Positions 1 to 8,386 of a stretch of DNA of 33,272 bases are shown in pieces; positions within the stretch are counted from its first letter, which is position 1; each line of letters starts with the position of its first letter. The position numbers were made by a program, and so were the translations under genes. Origin of the DNA: an uncultured Prevotella sp. Lineage in GTDB: Bacteria; Bacteroidota; Bacteroidia; Bacteroidales; Bacteroidaceae. The notes under the pieces are model-generated. The model was not told the origin of the DNA and did no database searches. It saw only the letters and a program-made list of their open reading frames with translations. The DNA lies in NCBI GenBank assembly GCA_946186115.1, contig CAMHLV010000034.1:1-33272 (forward strand), read 5' to 3'.

Positions 1-7
1 TATAAAC

Positions 8-301
8 ATGTTATTCGGAGATAAGATTAAAGAGCTCAGAGAAGAGCAAGGTTTGTTGCAACGACAGTTGGCAGCATTCTTAGAGATTGATACGCCAATG
101 TTCAGTAAGATTGAGCGTGGTGACAGAAGAGCAAAGCGTGAGCAAGTCATCAAACTTGCGGAATATTTGCATCAAGATGAAAAGGAGATGCTAACCTTAT
201 GGCTGGCAGACAAGTTCATTGATGCTGTTGATGATGAGCAAGAACGTGACTTGTGTAACGATGCTATCATTATTGCGCAGGAGAAAATAAGAACATTGTA
301 A
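8..301 (+). CDS. XRE-family helix-turn-helix transcriptional regulator
   Basis: A 97-residue protein with an N-terminal Cro/C1-type HTH at about residues 5-60. The pattern KIKELREEQGLLQRQLAAFL, then PMFSKIERGDRR, shows the two HTH helices and the usual S-x-I-E-R-G element. The C-terminal 35 residues are acidic and probably helical. Proteins of this kind bind operator DNA as dimers. From memory, close relatives in Bacteroidetes often sit next to restriction-modification or methyltransferase genes, but whatever lies upstream is outside the window. The start is seven bases into the window, so its promoter cannot be judged. It is followed by about 345 bp without a protein gene. The family call is safe; the target is unknown. 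Confidence 0.88.
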   Translation: MLFGDKIKELREEQGLLQRQLAAFLEIDTPMFSKIERGDRRAKREQVIKLAEYLHQDEKEMLTLWLADKFIDAVDDEQERDLCNDAIIIAQEKIRTL

Positions 302-389
302 TTATAGGGATAGACATCTTCACTTTTCCATGTACAACCCATCCGAATCAAGAAAAAACATCAGGTTTGTGATTTTTTCTGTGTTTTCT

Positions 390-421
390 TTTGGTTGTTT
401 GGGGAGAAATCTGTACCTTTG
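390..421 (+). promoter_or_regulatory. Bacteroidetes-type promoter (TTTG, 20 nt, TACCTTTG)
   Basis: TTTG at 390-393 is followed after 20 nt by TACCTTTG at 414-421, matching the -33/-7 pattern of the Bacteroidetes primary sigma factor. Transcription would begin near 426. No protein-coding gene starts until 648, and a strong terminator lies at 570-602, so the promoter appears to serve a short non-coding transcript. Confidence 0.6.
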
Positions 422-425
422 CAGT

Positions 426-602
426 GATTTTGTAACATGTTGATTATCAATGGTTATTTCCGTTTTTGCGACATGTGTGCGACATCCGGTGCTAACGCAT
501 TGATAGTCAGTTAAAGTCGTTTTCGAGGAGGTTAAATAAAGAAATATACTTACATTTCAAATAGAATTGTCCGTGTAGTCGAAAGATTACACGGATTTTT
601 CT
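426..602 (+). ncRNA. Candidate structured small RNA (about 175 nt)
   Basis: This unit lies between a good promoter (390-421) and an intrinsic terminator (570-602), with no convincing ORF. The 5' half can fold into a long rod. Bases 441-452 pair with 498-509 over 12 positions (one G-U). The helix extends through 453-456 with 493-496 after a one-base bulge, and again through CCG 460-462 with CGG 487-489. The loop holds GCGACAT twice. Together with the XRE gene spacing this fills the 302-647 gap. I cannot match it to 6S RNA or another known family. It could instead be a long leader that ends by attenuation. Confidence 0.45.
570..602 (+). terminator. Intrinsic terminator with GAAA tetraloop
   Basis: An 11-bp stem (TCCGTGTAGTC at 570-580, GATTACACGGA at 585-595, one G-U pair) is capped by GAAA at 581-584 and followed by a T-rich run from 596. 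This is a textbook Rho-independent terminator. It would end the transcript beginning near 426 before the glycerate kinase promoter. Confidence 0.8.
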
Positions 603-635
603 TTAATATGTGGCAATTATGTCATAGTTTATTTG

Positions 636-643
636 TATTTTTG
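636..643 (+). promoter_or_regulatory. -7 box (TATTTTTG) four bases before the glycerate kinase ATG
   Basis: TATTTTTG at 636-643 fits TAnnTTTG. Only CAGC separates it from the ATG at 648, so transcription would begin at or within a few bases of the start codon and the message would be leaderless or nearly so. No clear TTTG is seen at -33. The same arrangement recurs at 30850-30857. Confidence 0.55.
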
Positions 644-647
644 CAGC

Positions 648-1748
648 ATGAAGGTTGTTATAGCAATAGATTCATTCAAGGGATGCCTGACATCAATGGA
701 AGCCAACAAGGCGGCAGCTGAGGGTATCAGGGCGGCTTATCCCGACGCAGAGATTGTGGAAGTGCCAGTCAGCGATGGAGGAGAGGGCTATATGGAAGCC
801 TTTCATGCTGCTATTGGCGGCACGCTGGAGGAAGTGACGGTGAGAGACCCGCTGATGCGCCCTATTAAAGCAAAGTATCTGCTACGGAATGAGATGGCCG
901 TAATAGAAATTGCCCAGGCCAGCGGTCTGACTCTACTGACAATGGAAGAGCGCAACCCGATGGTGGCAACGAGCTATGGCACAGGCCAACTAGTGGCTGA
1001 TGCTGTGCGCAAAGGGGCCAGAAATATCATCGTTGGTCTTGGCGGCAGTGCCACCAGCGATGCAGGCATAGGCATGCTTCATGCACTTATCGAGAGCCTG
1101 CCTCCAGCCCCCTCCAATAGAGGGGGAGAATGGAACCTGCGACGAACTTGGGATGACATCGACGCCTTTAAGGATGTCTCGTTCACCATCGCTTCTGATG
1201 TCAAAAACCCACTTTATGGTGAGCAGGGCGCAGCTTTTGTCTTTGGTCCTCAGAAGTTTTCTCACACTCACCTCAAGAGGGCTACGCCGGAAATGATCCT
1301 CCGTCTGGATGAACGGGCCAGAAAATTTGCAGAGCTGTCAGCCAAGCATTTCGGTTATGACCGTTCGCAGATGCCTGGTGCAGGTGCTGCAGGCGGTCTT
1401 GGCTATGCTTTCATGCAATACCTCAATGCGAAAAGCAAGTCTGGCATCCAATTGCTGCTCGACACCATCCGATTCAAAGAACTCGTCAAAAATGCCGACC
1501 TTATCATCACAGGTGAAGGCTCTGCCGATCGCCAGACACTAATGGGCAAACTACCTATGGGCATTCTGAAGCAATCCGGCCACATTCCAGTCTGGCTGAT
1601 AGCTGGCAGAATCAGCGATCGCGAAGAACTTCTCGATGCAGGATTCGCCCGCGTGGAATGCACAAATCCTCCTGACCTTCCCCTTGAAGAAGCCATGCGC
1701 AAGGAGGTTGCCCAGCAAAATATCTCCCAACTTATCATTACCCTATGA
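648..1748 (+). CDS. glxK: Glycerate kinase (GlxK/GarK type)
   Basis: This cytoplasmic enzyme phosphorylates D-glycerate with ATP, giving 2-phosphoglycerate in most members. The protein has 366 residues, a normal family length. The N-terminus MKVVIAIDSFKG and the downstream VPVSDGGEGYMEAF are family hallmarks. GLGGSATSDAGIGML and PGAGAAGGLGYAF form the glycine-rich kinase core, and ITGEGSADRQTLMGK is the conserved C-terminal block. I chose ATG 648 over an upstream TTG at 633 because conservation begins with MKVVIAID and the promoter box overlaps the longer version. An odd stretch around residue 150 (PPAPSNRGGEW) is encoded by a C-run/G-run hairpin and looks like an in-frame insertion. The gene ends at a strong terminator and appears monocistronic. 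Confidence 0.92.
   Translation: MKVVIAIDSFKGCLTSMEANKAAAEGIRAAYPDAEIVEVPVSDGGEGYMEAFHAAIGGTLEEVTVRDPLMRPIKAKYLLRNEMAVIEIAQASGLTLLTMEERNPMVATSYGTGQLVADAVRKGARNIIVGLGGSATSDAGIGMLHALIESLPPAPSNRGGEWNLRRTWDDIDAFKDVSFTIASDVKNPLYGEQGAAFVFGPQKFSHTHLKRATPEMILRLDERARKFAELSAKHFGYDRSQMPGAGAAGGLGYAFMQYLNAKSKSGIQLLLDTIRFKELVKNADLIITGEGSADRQTLMGKLPMGILKQSGHIPVWLIAGRISDREELLDAGFARVECTNPPDLPLEEAMRKEVAQQNISQLIITL
1108..1126 (+). repeat. C-run/G-run hairpin inside glycerate kinase
   Basis: CCCCCT at 1108-1113 pairs with AGGGGG at 1121-1126 around a 7-nt loop; flanking CTCC and GAG add partial pairing. It encodes a proline/glycine-rich segment in the middle of an otherwise conserved enzyme. It resembles the dispersed C-rich palindromes I recall from Bacteroidales genomes. 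Confidence 0.5.
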
Positions 1749-1757
1749 GTTTGTTTG

Positions 1758-1812
1758 TCTTACCCTGAAAAACGCTGTTCTTGATTCACCGTTTTTCAGG
1801 GTAAGATATTTT
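1758..1812 (+). terminator. Intrinsic terminator after glycerate kinase
   Basis: A perfect 17-bp stem (1758-1774 with 1790-1806) encloses a 15-nt loop and is followed by TATTTTT. It begins ten bases after the stop codon. Confidence 0.85.
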
Positions 1813-1992
1813 TAAAAAGAGCTGTGAGGGAAATTCCCCGAAAGTATAGGGTTTTGCACCATCGAGTTTAGGAATTATCCTTTGCAAAACTACGAGAAAA
1901 AGCCGAACTTTGCCGTTGCAAACAAGTCATAAAGACTATGATGCAGAGAAAGAAACAATATGTATAACATTTAAAGAACAGGAGATACAATT

Positions 1993-2628
1993 ATGAAGAA
2001 GATGTTTACTCTGGCAATAATGATGGTGATAACTATCACAGCCAACGCAATGAGCTATACCACAGCAAAGAATGAGGCTCTGTTCCTCAGTGACAAAATG
2101 GCTTACGAGCTGAACCTAACAAAGGCACAGTATGAGGCTGTCTATGAGATTAATCTTGACTACCTGATGAGTGTTAACGGTCGCAACGATGTACTCGGTA
2201 AGTGGTGGGACCGTAGAAATACTGATTTACAATTTGTTCTCACTGCATATCAGTATAATAAGTATGTGAAGCAGAACTACTTCTATCGCCCGCTGTCGTG
2301 GAATGCCGGTACATGGACGTTCAATATCTACAGCCACTACACCAACCGCAAGCACTTCTACAACAGCCATCCTACGATGTATGTGAGCTATAAGGGTGGT
2401 AATAACCGCAAGGCCGTCAACTACTATGCCGACCGCATGGCAACAAAGACCACTCCGAAGACAAAGTCTGTCAGCACTTCCACGGCCAAGAACAACAATG
2501 CAACATGGAGGGTAACCAACAATACCAGTACCACAACAAAGGCTAGTGCCCACGGCAGCTTTAGCAACAATCACCAGATTGCTCAGAACTCGAAAGGCAA
2601 TAGCAGAAACTTCGGCGGCCGTAAATAG
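1993..2628 (+). CDS. Secreted protein of unknown function
   Basis: A 211-residue protein with a clear signal peptide (MKKMFTLAIMMVITITANA, cleavage near residue 19). Mature residues 20-100 are probably helical, with the phrases FLSDKMAYELNLTKAQYEAV and YEINLDYLMSV. These resemble the helix-rich periplasmic proteins with LTxxQ-like motifs, but the match is too weak to name. Residues 110-145 are rich in Tyr, His and Asn. The last 65 residues are low complexity (Thr, Ser, Asn, Lys) and probably disordered. AGGAG lies about 10 nt before the ATG. No clean TAnnTTTG is visible; ATCCTTTG near 1877 is a poor candidate. It seems to be a single-gene unit between glxK and purL. Confidence 0.75.
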   Translation: MKKMFTLAIMMVITITANAMSYTTAKNEALFLSDKMAYELNLTKAQYEAVYEINLDYLMSVNGRNDVLGKWWDRRNTDLQFVLTAYQYNKYVKQNYFYRPLSWNAGTWTFNIYSHYTNRKHFYNSHPTMYVSYKGGNNRKAVNYYADRMATKTTPKTKSVSTSTAKNNNATWRVTNNTSTTTKASAHGSFSNNHQIAQNSKGNSRNFGGRK

Positions 2629-2766
2629 CAATTATCCCATTTTACTCGATTATATGCCTCGCAAGAGGACTCTGGGGAATCTCAGCAAATGAGGTTCCCT
2701 TCTTGTTGTCTGGCAGCAGATATCCCCCTGCATCATAAGAAATGAAAGAAAAAAGGAGTTTTTCTT

Positions 2767-2797
2767 TGCATTTCGCTCGATTTGCACTACCTTTGCA
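2767..2797 (+). promoter_or_regulatory. purL promoter (TTTG, 19 nt, TACCTTTG)
   Basis: TTTG at 2767-2770 and TACCTTTG at 2790-2797 are separated by 19 nt. The -33 region reads TTTGCATTTCGCTCG (2767-2781), which recurs base for base at the GH115 promoter (19920-19934) with the same spacing. The leader is about 27 nt. Confidence 0.75.
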
Positions 2798-2828
2798 GAC
2801 AAATTAAAAACAACAAGGTATAAAAGAT

Positions 2829-5800
2829 ATGATTTTCTTTTTCAAGACTCCCCAAAAGAGCGTGATTGCCACAGAGGCGAATCACTCGTTGAACACAGAT
2901 GAAGTAAAGGAATTGTGCTGGCTCTACGGCAATGCCGAGCTACTGAATGAGGAGACGCTGACAGGCTACTATGTTGGTCCTCGCCGTGAAATGGTGACAC
3001 CATGGTCAACCAACGCGGTAGAGATTACCCAGAACATGGGACTTACTGGTATTCAGCGTATCGAGGAATATTTCCCCGTGGATTCTGAAGACGCTGAGCA
3101 CGACCCCATGCTGCAACGCATGTATAAAGGTCTGAACCAGGACATCTTTACGATTAACATCCAGCCAGAGCCAATCAAGTACGTGGACAATCTGGAAGAA
3201 TACAACGAGCAGGAGGGCCTGGCTTTGAGCCCTGAAGAGATACAATATCTGCACAAGATAGAGAAGGAGAACGGCCGCCCGCTGACCGACTCTGAGATTT
3301 TCGGCTTCGCACAAATCAACTCGGAACACTGCCGTCACAAGATTTTCGGCGGAACGTTCATCATCGACGGAAAAGAGATGGAGTCGAGTCTGTTCCAGAT
3401 GATCAAGAAGACGACGCAGGAGAACCCAAACAAGATTCTGTCGGCCTACAAGGACAACGTGGCTTTCGCCCAGGGTCCCACCGTTGAGCAGTTTGCCCCA
3501 GCAGACCAAAGTACCAGCGACTGGTTCCGCGTGAAGGACATCGAGAGTGTCATCTCGCTGAAGGCCGAAACCCATAACTTCCCCACAACGGTGGAGCCGT
3601 TCAACGGTGCAGCCACAGGTACTGGTGGTGAAATCCGCGACCGTATGGGCGGCGGTGTAGGCAGCTGGCCTATAGCAGGTACTGCAGTGTATATGACGGC
3701 TTATCCTCGTCTTGACGACTCGGAAATGAGAAAGGAGAAAGGAGAAATTAGTAATGCTAAAGGCAGAGATTGGGAGGACATCATGCCCGTGCGTCAATGG
3801 CTTTACCAAACACCTGAGCAGATACTAATCAAGGCCTCGAATGGTGCCTCTGACTTCGGAAACAAGTTCGGCCAGCCATTGATTACAGGTTCGGTACTGA
3901 CATTTGAACATCAAGAAGGCCAGGAGAAATATGCTTACGACAAGGTTATTATGCTAGCTGGCGGTGTAGGCTACGGCACCAAGCGCGACTGTCTGAAGAA
4001 GGAGCCCCAAAAGGGCAACAAGGTGGTGGTAGTCGGTGGTGACAACTACCGCATCGGACTTGGCGGCGGCAGTGTGTCATCAGTAGACACAGGCCGTTAT
4101 AGCAGCGGCATCGAGCTGAATGCCATCCAGCGCGCCAATCCCGAGATGCAGAAGCGTGCCTATAATTTGGTGCGTGCTCTGTGCGAGGAAGACACGAATC
4201 CCGTTGTTTCCATCCATGACCACGGCTCGGCAGGTCACCTGAACTGTCTCTCCGAGCTTGTCGAAGAGTGCGGCGGTGAGATCGACATGACCAAGCTGCC
4301 CATTGGCGACCAGACACTGAGTGCCAAGGAAATCATTGCCAACGAGAGTCAAGAGCGCATGGGCCTTCTGATTGACGAGAAGCACATCGAGCACGTGCAG
4401 AAGATTGCTGAGCGCGAGCGAGCCCCAATGTATGTTGTTGGTGAGACAACAGGCGATGCCCACTTCTCTTTCAAGCAGGGCGACGGAGTGAAACCCTTCG
4501 ACCTTGACGTGGCTCAGATGTTCGGCCACTCGCCGAAGACCATCATGCGCGACAATACCGTGGAGCGCAAATACGAGGACGTGAAATACTCTGAGGATAA
4601 AATAGAAGAATATCTGCAGCGCGTACTGCAACTAGAGTCTGTAGCTTGTAAGGACTGGTTGACCAACAAGGTGGACCGCTCTGTGACAGGCAAGATAGCC
4701 CGCCAGCAGTGCCAAGGCGAGATCCAGCTTCCGCTGAGCGACTGTGGCGTGGTGGCACTCGACTATCGCGGTCGCAAAGGTATAGCCACTGCACTGGGCC
4801 ATGCTCCTCAGGCAGGTCTGGCCGACCCCGCAGCAGGCAGCGTTCTGTCGGTGGCCGAGGCACTGACAAACATAGTATGGGCTCCACTGGCCGATGGTAT
4901 GGATTCACTGTCGCTGTCAGCCAACTGGATGTGGCCTTGCCGCTCTCAAGAGGGTGAGGATGCCCGTCTCTATGCCGGTGTAAAGGCCCTGTCTGACTTC
5001 TGCTGCGAACTGCATATCAACGTGCCTACGGGTAAGGACTCGCTAAGTCTGACCCAGCAATATCCCAACGGCGAGAAGATTATCTCGCCGGGAACAGTTA
5101 TCGTGAGTGCCGGTGGTGAGGTAAGCGACGTGCGCAAAGTGGTGAGCCCTGTTGTTAAAAACGACAAGCATGCCTCTCTCTACCATATCGACTTCTCGTT
5201 CGATGAGCAGCACCTCGGCGGTTCGGCCTTAGCACAGAGCCTTGGCAAAGTAGGCAGCGACGTGCCTACAGTAAAGAATGCCGAATACTTTGCCGATGCC
5301 TTCAATGCCGTGCAGGAACTCATCAAAAAAGGCTGGATCATGGCAGGTCACGACATCTCTGCCGGTGGTCTGATTACTACCCTGTTGGAGATGACCTTTG
5401 CCAATACTAAGGGCGGTCTGCACATCAACCTGCACGAACTTGGAGCCTCATCGCAGTCTGATCAGAATCGCGACTTCGACATAGTAAAGATACTCTTCGC
5501 CGAGAATCCTGGTGTGGTGATTCAGGTGAGCGACGACCACAAGCTCGACTTCAAGGACTTCATGGAGGATGCCGGTGTAGGCTTCGCCAAGATTGGCTAT
5601 ACAGTAGATGACAGCCGCGATATCGTGGTCAAGGCTGGTGACAAGGAGTACACCTTCGACATCGACGCACTACGCGACACCTGGTATAAGACCAGCTATC
5701 TGCTTGACCGCAAACAAAGTTTCAACGGCAAGGCCAAGGAACGCTACGAAAACTATAAGCAGCAACCTCTGGAGATGAAGTTCAACCGTGACTTCACAGG

Positions 5801-6596
5801 CATGCTGAAGCAATATGGCTTATCTGCCGACCGCCGTGAGAACAGCGGTATCAAGGCTGCCATCATCCGCGAGAAGGGTACCAACGGTGAGCGCGAGATG
5901 GCTTACTCGCTGTGGCTGGCAGGTTTCGATGTGAAGGACGTAATGATGACCGACCTCATCAGTGGCCGCGAGACGTTGGAAGACATCAACATGATTGTGT
6001 TCTGCGGTGGTTTCTCTAACTCCGACGTGCTGGGTTCTGCCAAGGGATGGGCTGGTGCCTTCCTGTTCAACCCTAAGGCTAAGGAGGCACTTGACAAGTT
6101 CTATGCCCGCAAGGACACCCTCAGCCTGGGTATCTGTAATGGATGCCAGCTGATGGTAGAACTGGGACTAACAGGTGCCAAGGGTGCCAAGATGCTACAC
6201 AACGACTCTCATAAGTTTGAGAGCGAGTTTATTTCTCTGAATATTCCAAAGAACAACAGCGTTATGTTCGGCAGTCTGAGCGGCAACAAGCTCGGTCTGT
6301 GGGTGGCTCACGGAGAAGGTAAGTTCTCCCTGCCCGAAGCAGAAAGCGAATACAACGTCATTGCGAAATACAACTACCACGGATATCCTGCCAACCCCAA
6401 CGGCTCAGACTATGACGTTGCCGGCATCTGCTCGGCCGACGGACGCCATCTTGCCATGATGCCACACTTGGAGCGCGCCATATTCCCCTGGCAGTGCGCT
6501 TGGTATCCTGAGAGCCGCCGCATGGACGAGGTTACACCGTGGATTGAAGCATTCGTCAATGCCCGCAAATGGGTGGAGAAGAACATTAAAGATTGA
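2829..6596 (+). CDS. purL: Phosphoribosylformylglycinamidine synthase, large single-chain type
   Basis: This enzyme makes FGAM from FGAR, glutamine and ATP, step four of purine synthesis, in the cytoplasm. The 1255 residues match the long fused form: a PurS-like N-terminus, a linker, two AIRS-type halves and a C-terminal glutaminase. SEHCRHKIFGG and LKAETHNFPTTVEPFNGAATG mark the first active-site half, and IHDHGSAGHLN and GHDISAGGL the later conserved blocks. The glutaminase shows GICNGCQ with nucleophile Cys1103, and MPHLER with His1213 and Glu1215. Residues about 297-312 (SEMRKEKGEISNAKGR) replace a normally short loop and are encoded by GAGAAAG heptamers, so they look like an in-frame insertion. 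The stop codon overlaps the TTG start of the chromate transporter gene. Confidence 0.97.
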   Translation: MIFFFKTPQKSVIATEANHSLNTDEVKELCWLYGNAELLNEETLTGYYVGPRREMVTPWSTNAVEITQNMGLTGIQRIEEYFPVDSEDAEHDPMLQRMYKGLNQDIFTINIQPEPIKYVDNLEEYNEQEGLALSPEEIQYLHKIEKENGRPLTDSEIFGFAQINSEHCRHKIFGGTFIIDGKEMESSLFQMIKKTTQENPNKILSAYKDNVAFAQGPTVEQFAPADQSTSDWFRVKDIESVISLKAETHNFPTTVEPFNGAATGTGGEIRDRMGGGVGSWPIAGTAVYMTAYPRLDDSEMRKEKGEISNAKGRDWEDIMPVRQWLYQTPEQILIKASNGASDFGNKFGQPLITGSVLTFEHQEGQEKYAYDKVIMLAGGVGYGTKRDCLKKEPQKGNKVVVVGGDNYRIGLGGGSVSSVDTGRYSSGIELNAIQRANPEMQKRAYNLVRALCEEDTNPVVSIHDHGSAGHLNCLSELVEECGGEIDMTKLPIGDQTLSAKEIIANESQERMGLLIDEKHIEHVQKIAERERAPMYVVGETTGDAHFSFKQGDGVKPFDLDVAQMFGHSPKTIMRDNTVERKYEDVKYSEDKIEEYLQRVLQLESVACKDWLTNKVDRSVTGKIARQQCQGEIQLPLSDCGVVALDYRGRKGIATALGHAPQAGLADPAAGSVLSVAEALTNIVWAPLADGMDSLSLSANWMWPCRSQEGEDARLYAGVKALSDFCCELHINVPTGKDSLSLTQQYPNGEKIISPGTVIVSAGGEVSDVRKVVSPVVKNDKHASLYHIDFSFDEQHLGGSALAQSLGKVGSDVPTVKNAEYFADAFNAVQELIKKGWIMAGHDISAGGLITTLLEMTFANTKGGLHINLHELGASSQSDQNRDFDIVKILFAENPGVVIQVSDDHKLDFKDFMEDAGVGFAKIGYTVDDSRDIVVKAGDKEYTFDIDALRDTWYKTSYLLDRKQSFNGKAKERYENYKQQPLEMKFNRDFTGMLKQYGLSADRRENSGIKAAIIREKGTNGEREMAYSLWLAGFDVKDVMMTDLISGRETLEDINMIVFCGGFSNSDVLGSAKGWAGAFLFNPKAKEALDKFYARKDTLSLGICNGCQLMVELGLTGAKGAKMLHNDSHKFESEFISLNIPKNNSVMFGSLSGNKLGLWVAHGEGKFSLPEAESEYNVIAKYNYHGYPANPNGSDYDVAGICSADGRHLAMMPHLERAIFPWQCAWYPESRRMDEVTPWIEAFVNARKWVEKNIKD
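3728..3748 (+). repeat. Heptamer tandem array inside purL
   Basis: Three heptamers: GAGAAAG twice, then GAGAAAT. The array is 21 bp long, so it preserves frame (seven codons). It sits in a loop absent from the PurL homologues I remember. Confidence 0.6.
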
Positions 6597-7165
6597 AGAT
6601 TAAATTGAATATTTACTGGGAATCTTTTAAGACCTTCTTTAAGATTGGCATATTCACCCTTGGCGGTGGATATGCCATGATTCCGTTGATAGAGGAAGAG
6701 GTGGTGAACCGCCATAAATGGGTAAACAAGGATGAACTGCTCGACCTGATAGCGATAGCTCAGAGTTGTCCCGGTGTGTTCGCAATCAACATCAGCATCT
6801 TCATCGGCTATAAATTATATAAGGTACGCGGGGCTTTGGCTACAGCTTTTGGCACTGCCCTCCCCTCGTTTCTTATTATCCTTATCATTGCCATGTTCTT
6901 CCACCATTTTGAAGACAACAAGGTGATTGCCGCCATGTTCCGCGGCATACGCCCAGCTGTGGTGGCGCTGATCGCCGTACCCACTTTCAACTTGGGCAAG
7001 CAGGCAAAGCTAAACAAACTGACAATATGGATTCCCATCATGTCGGCATTGCTGATATGGCTGATGGGCGTTAGCCCCATCTGGATTATCATTGCCGCCG
7101 GGATAGGAGGATACATCTGGGGAAGAGTAGCGCCCCGTTCGGGAGCAGAAAGGAGTGACGAATGA
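6593..7165 (+). CDS. Chromate transporter, N-terminal-type half (CHR domain)
   Basis: An inner-membrane protein of the CHR family, 190 residues, the size of the short one-domain members that work as a pair. FKTFFKIGIFTLGGGYAMIP and QSCPGVFAINISIFIGYKLY are the family's glycine-rich and proline-glycine signatures. About six membrane segments can be drawn, and the tail is hydrophilic. The likely start is TTG 6593, overlapping the purL TGA, or TTG 6605, which gives MNIYWESFKTF; no ATG is suitably placed. The next gene overlaps by four bases (ATGA). Short CHR pairs are annotated as chromate exporters, but a normal physiological substrate is not established. Co-transcription with purL is implied by the overlap. 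Confidence 0.85.
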   Translation: MKIKLNIYWESFKTFFKIGIFTLGGGYAMIPLIEEEVVNRHKWVNKDELLDLIAIAQSCPGVFAINISIFIGYKLYKVRGALATAFGTALPSFLIILIIAMFFHHFEDNKVIAAMFRGIRPAVVALIAVPTFNLGKQAKLNKLTIWIPIMSALLIWLMGVSPIWIIIAAGIGGYIWGRVAPRSGAERSDE

Positions 7166-7737
7166 TATTTCTATACCTTTTTCTGACGTTCTTCGAGATT
7201 GGGCTGTTTGGCTTTGGTGGCGGCTATGGCATGTTGTCACTGATACAAAACGAGACAGTAGAGCACTGGCACTGGCTATCGTCGGCTGAATTTACCGATA
7301 TTGTGGCTGTCTCGCAGATGACACCCGGACCTATCGGCATCAATTCGGCGACCTACTGTGGATATACAGCCGTTAAGAACGCAGGTTTCTCCATGCCTAT
7401 GGCCATCCTCGGCTCGGCAACAGCCACATTTGCACTGGTATTGCCATCGCTCATTCTTATGATACTCATCAGCAAAATGTTTATGAAGTATATGCACACC
7501 CGTACCATAGAGTCCATATTCACGGGCTTGCGCCCTGCTGTAGTGGGACTGTTGGCAGCTGCCACGCTTTTGTTGATGACTCCGGAAAACTTTTCAACGC
7601 CCAAGGAAGACCTGTGGCAGTTCTGCATCAGTTGCTTTCTGTTTGCTGCAGCATTCTATGGTGTCAAGGTCATGAAAATAAATCCCATCCGCATGATTCT
7701 TTATTGTGCCGTGGCGGGGTTGATGTTGCTATATTAA
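7162..7737 (+). CDS. Chromate transporter, second half (CHR domain)
   Basis: A 191-residue membrane protein, partner of the preceding gene and probably forming a heterodimer with it. It shows FFEIGLFGFGGGYGMLSLI near the N-terminus and VSQMTPGPIGINSATYCGY, the CHR signature with the P-G-P-x-x-x-N core. Five or six hydrophobic segments follow. It starts with an ATGA overlap, so translation should be coupled. The TAA stop lies within the first bases of a 17-bp perfect hairpin that ends the purL operon. Confidence 0.87.
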   Translation: MIFLYLFLTFFEIGLFGFGGGYGMLSLIQNETVEHWHWLSSAEFTDIVAVSQMTPGPIGINSATYCGYTAVKNAGFSMPMAILGSATATFALVLPSLILMILISKMFMKYMHTRTIESIFTGLRPAVVGLLAAATLLLMTPENFSTPKEDLWQFCISCFLFAAAFYGVKVMKINPIRMILYCAVAGLMLLY

Positions 7738-7772
7738 ATAAATTGCGCTCCTTTGGGAGCGCAATTTATTTA
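7735..7772. terminator. Bidirectional intrinsic terminator
   Basis: A perfect 17-bp stem (7735-7751 with 7756-7772) has the 4-nt loop TTTG. A/T runs lie on both sides of the GC core, so it can work for the purL-chromate transporter operon and for the minus-strand outer-membrane gene that ends at 7790. Confidence 0.85.
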
Positions 7773-7789
7773 TCAGAATCACTTTCGGA

Positions 7790-8347
7790 TTAGAAAGGAA
7801 TCTTGTAGCCCAATGTAATGGTAATGGTACTGTTACGTCCCTGATCTGCGTCCTCAAAGATTTTTGTGATACCGATATTGTAACGTGCATCGATGACAAA
7901 GTCAGAAATCTGATAAGACAATCCTACAGGAACTGAGAAATTAAAACTATTAACACCTTCAATATCTCCAGACTCACCATCATAAGACCACTTGTGGCGA
8001 ACGTTGAATGCTGGCTGAATACCGGCCTTAATAGCCAATCCAGGAACTATATAGTAGTTTGCCAGAATTGGGATGTTAATGTAGTCAAGATTCAATTTCT
8101 CATCATCAACTTTGAATCCCTCCATAGAGTAGAGCAGACCTGCTGTTAAGCCAAAACTCTCAGCGACACCATATTCTGCCTCGGCACCTGCAATAAGACC
8201 AAATTTCATCTTATGGTCACCATCGCCAGTGATGTTTGCAAAATTAATACCTACTGTAGGCTTAATGGAAATTGCACCCACCTCGTTCTGAGCACTTGCA
8301 CTCAACGCAGCTACCATAAAGGCAGCAATCATCATAATCTTCTTCAT
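7790..8347 (-). CDS. Outer-membrane beta-barrel protein (OMP_b-brl type)
   Basis: A 185-residue protein with signal peptide MKKIMMIAAFMVAALSASAQ. The mature part alternates polar and hydrophobic residues in strands separated by turns (for example FGLIAGAEAEYGV, FGLTAGLLYSMEGF, LDYINIPILANYYIV) and ends TITITLGYKIPF with a terminal aromatic residue, as expected of small eight-strand porin-like barrels such as PF13568. I start at ATG 8347, where the signal peptide begins, rather than at the longer frame from 8416. The promoter is at 8387-8418, giving a leader of about 35 nt. The gene is transcribed separately from the FMN-domain gene 80 bp upstream. Its ligand is unknown. Confidence 0.85.
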   Translation of the reverse strand: MKKIMMIAAFMVAALSASAQNEVGAISIKPTVGINFANITGDGDHKMKFGLIAGAEAEYGVAESFGLTAGLLYSMEGFKVDDEKLNLDYINIPILANYYIVPGLAIKAGIQPAFNVRHKWSYDGESGDIEGVNSFNFSVPVGLSYQISDFVIDARYNIGITKIFEDADQGRNSTITITLGYKIPF

Positions 8348-8386
8348 AGTTTGTTTATTTAAGTGAATAATAATGATTATCGATGC

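Noticed and set aside
426..602. 6S RNA
   Set aside because: The rod-like fold and size invite the name, but I cannot show the central open bubble or a Bacteroidetes 6S consensus, so I leave it unnamed.
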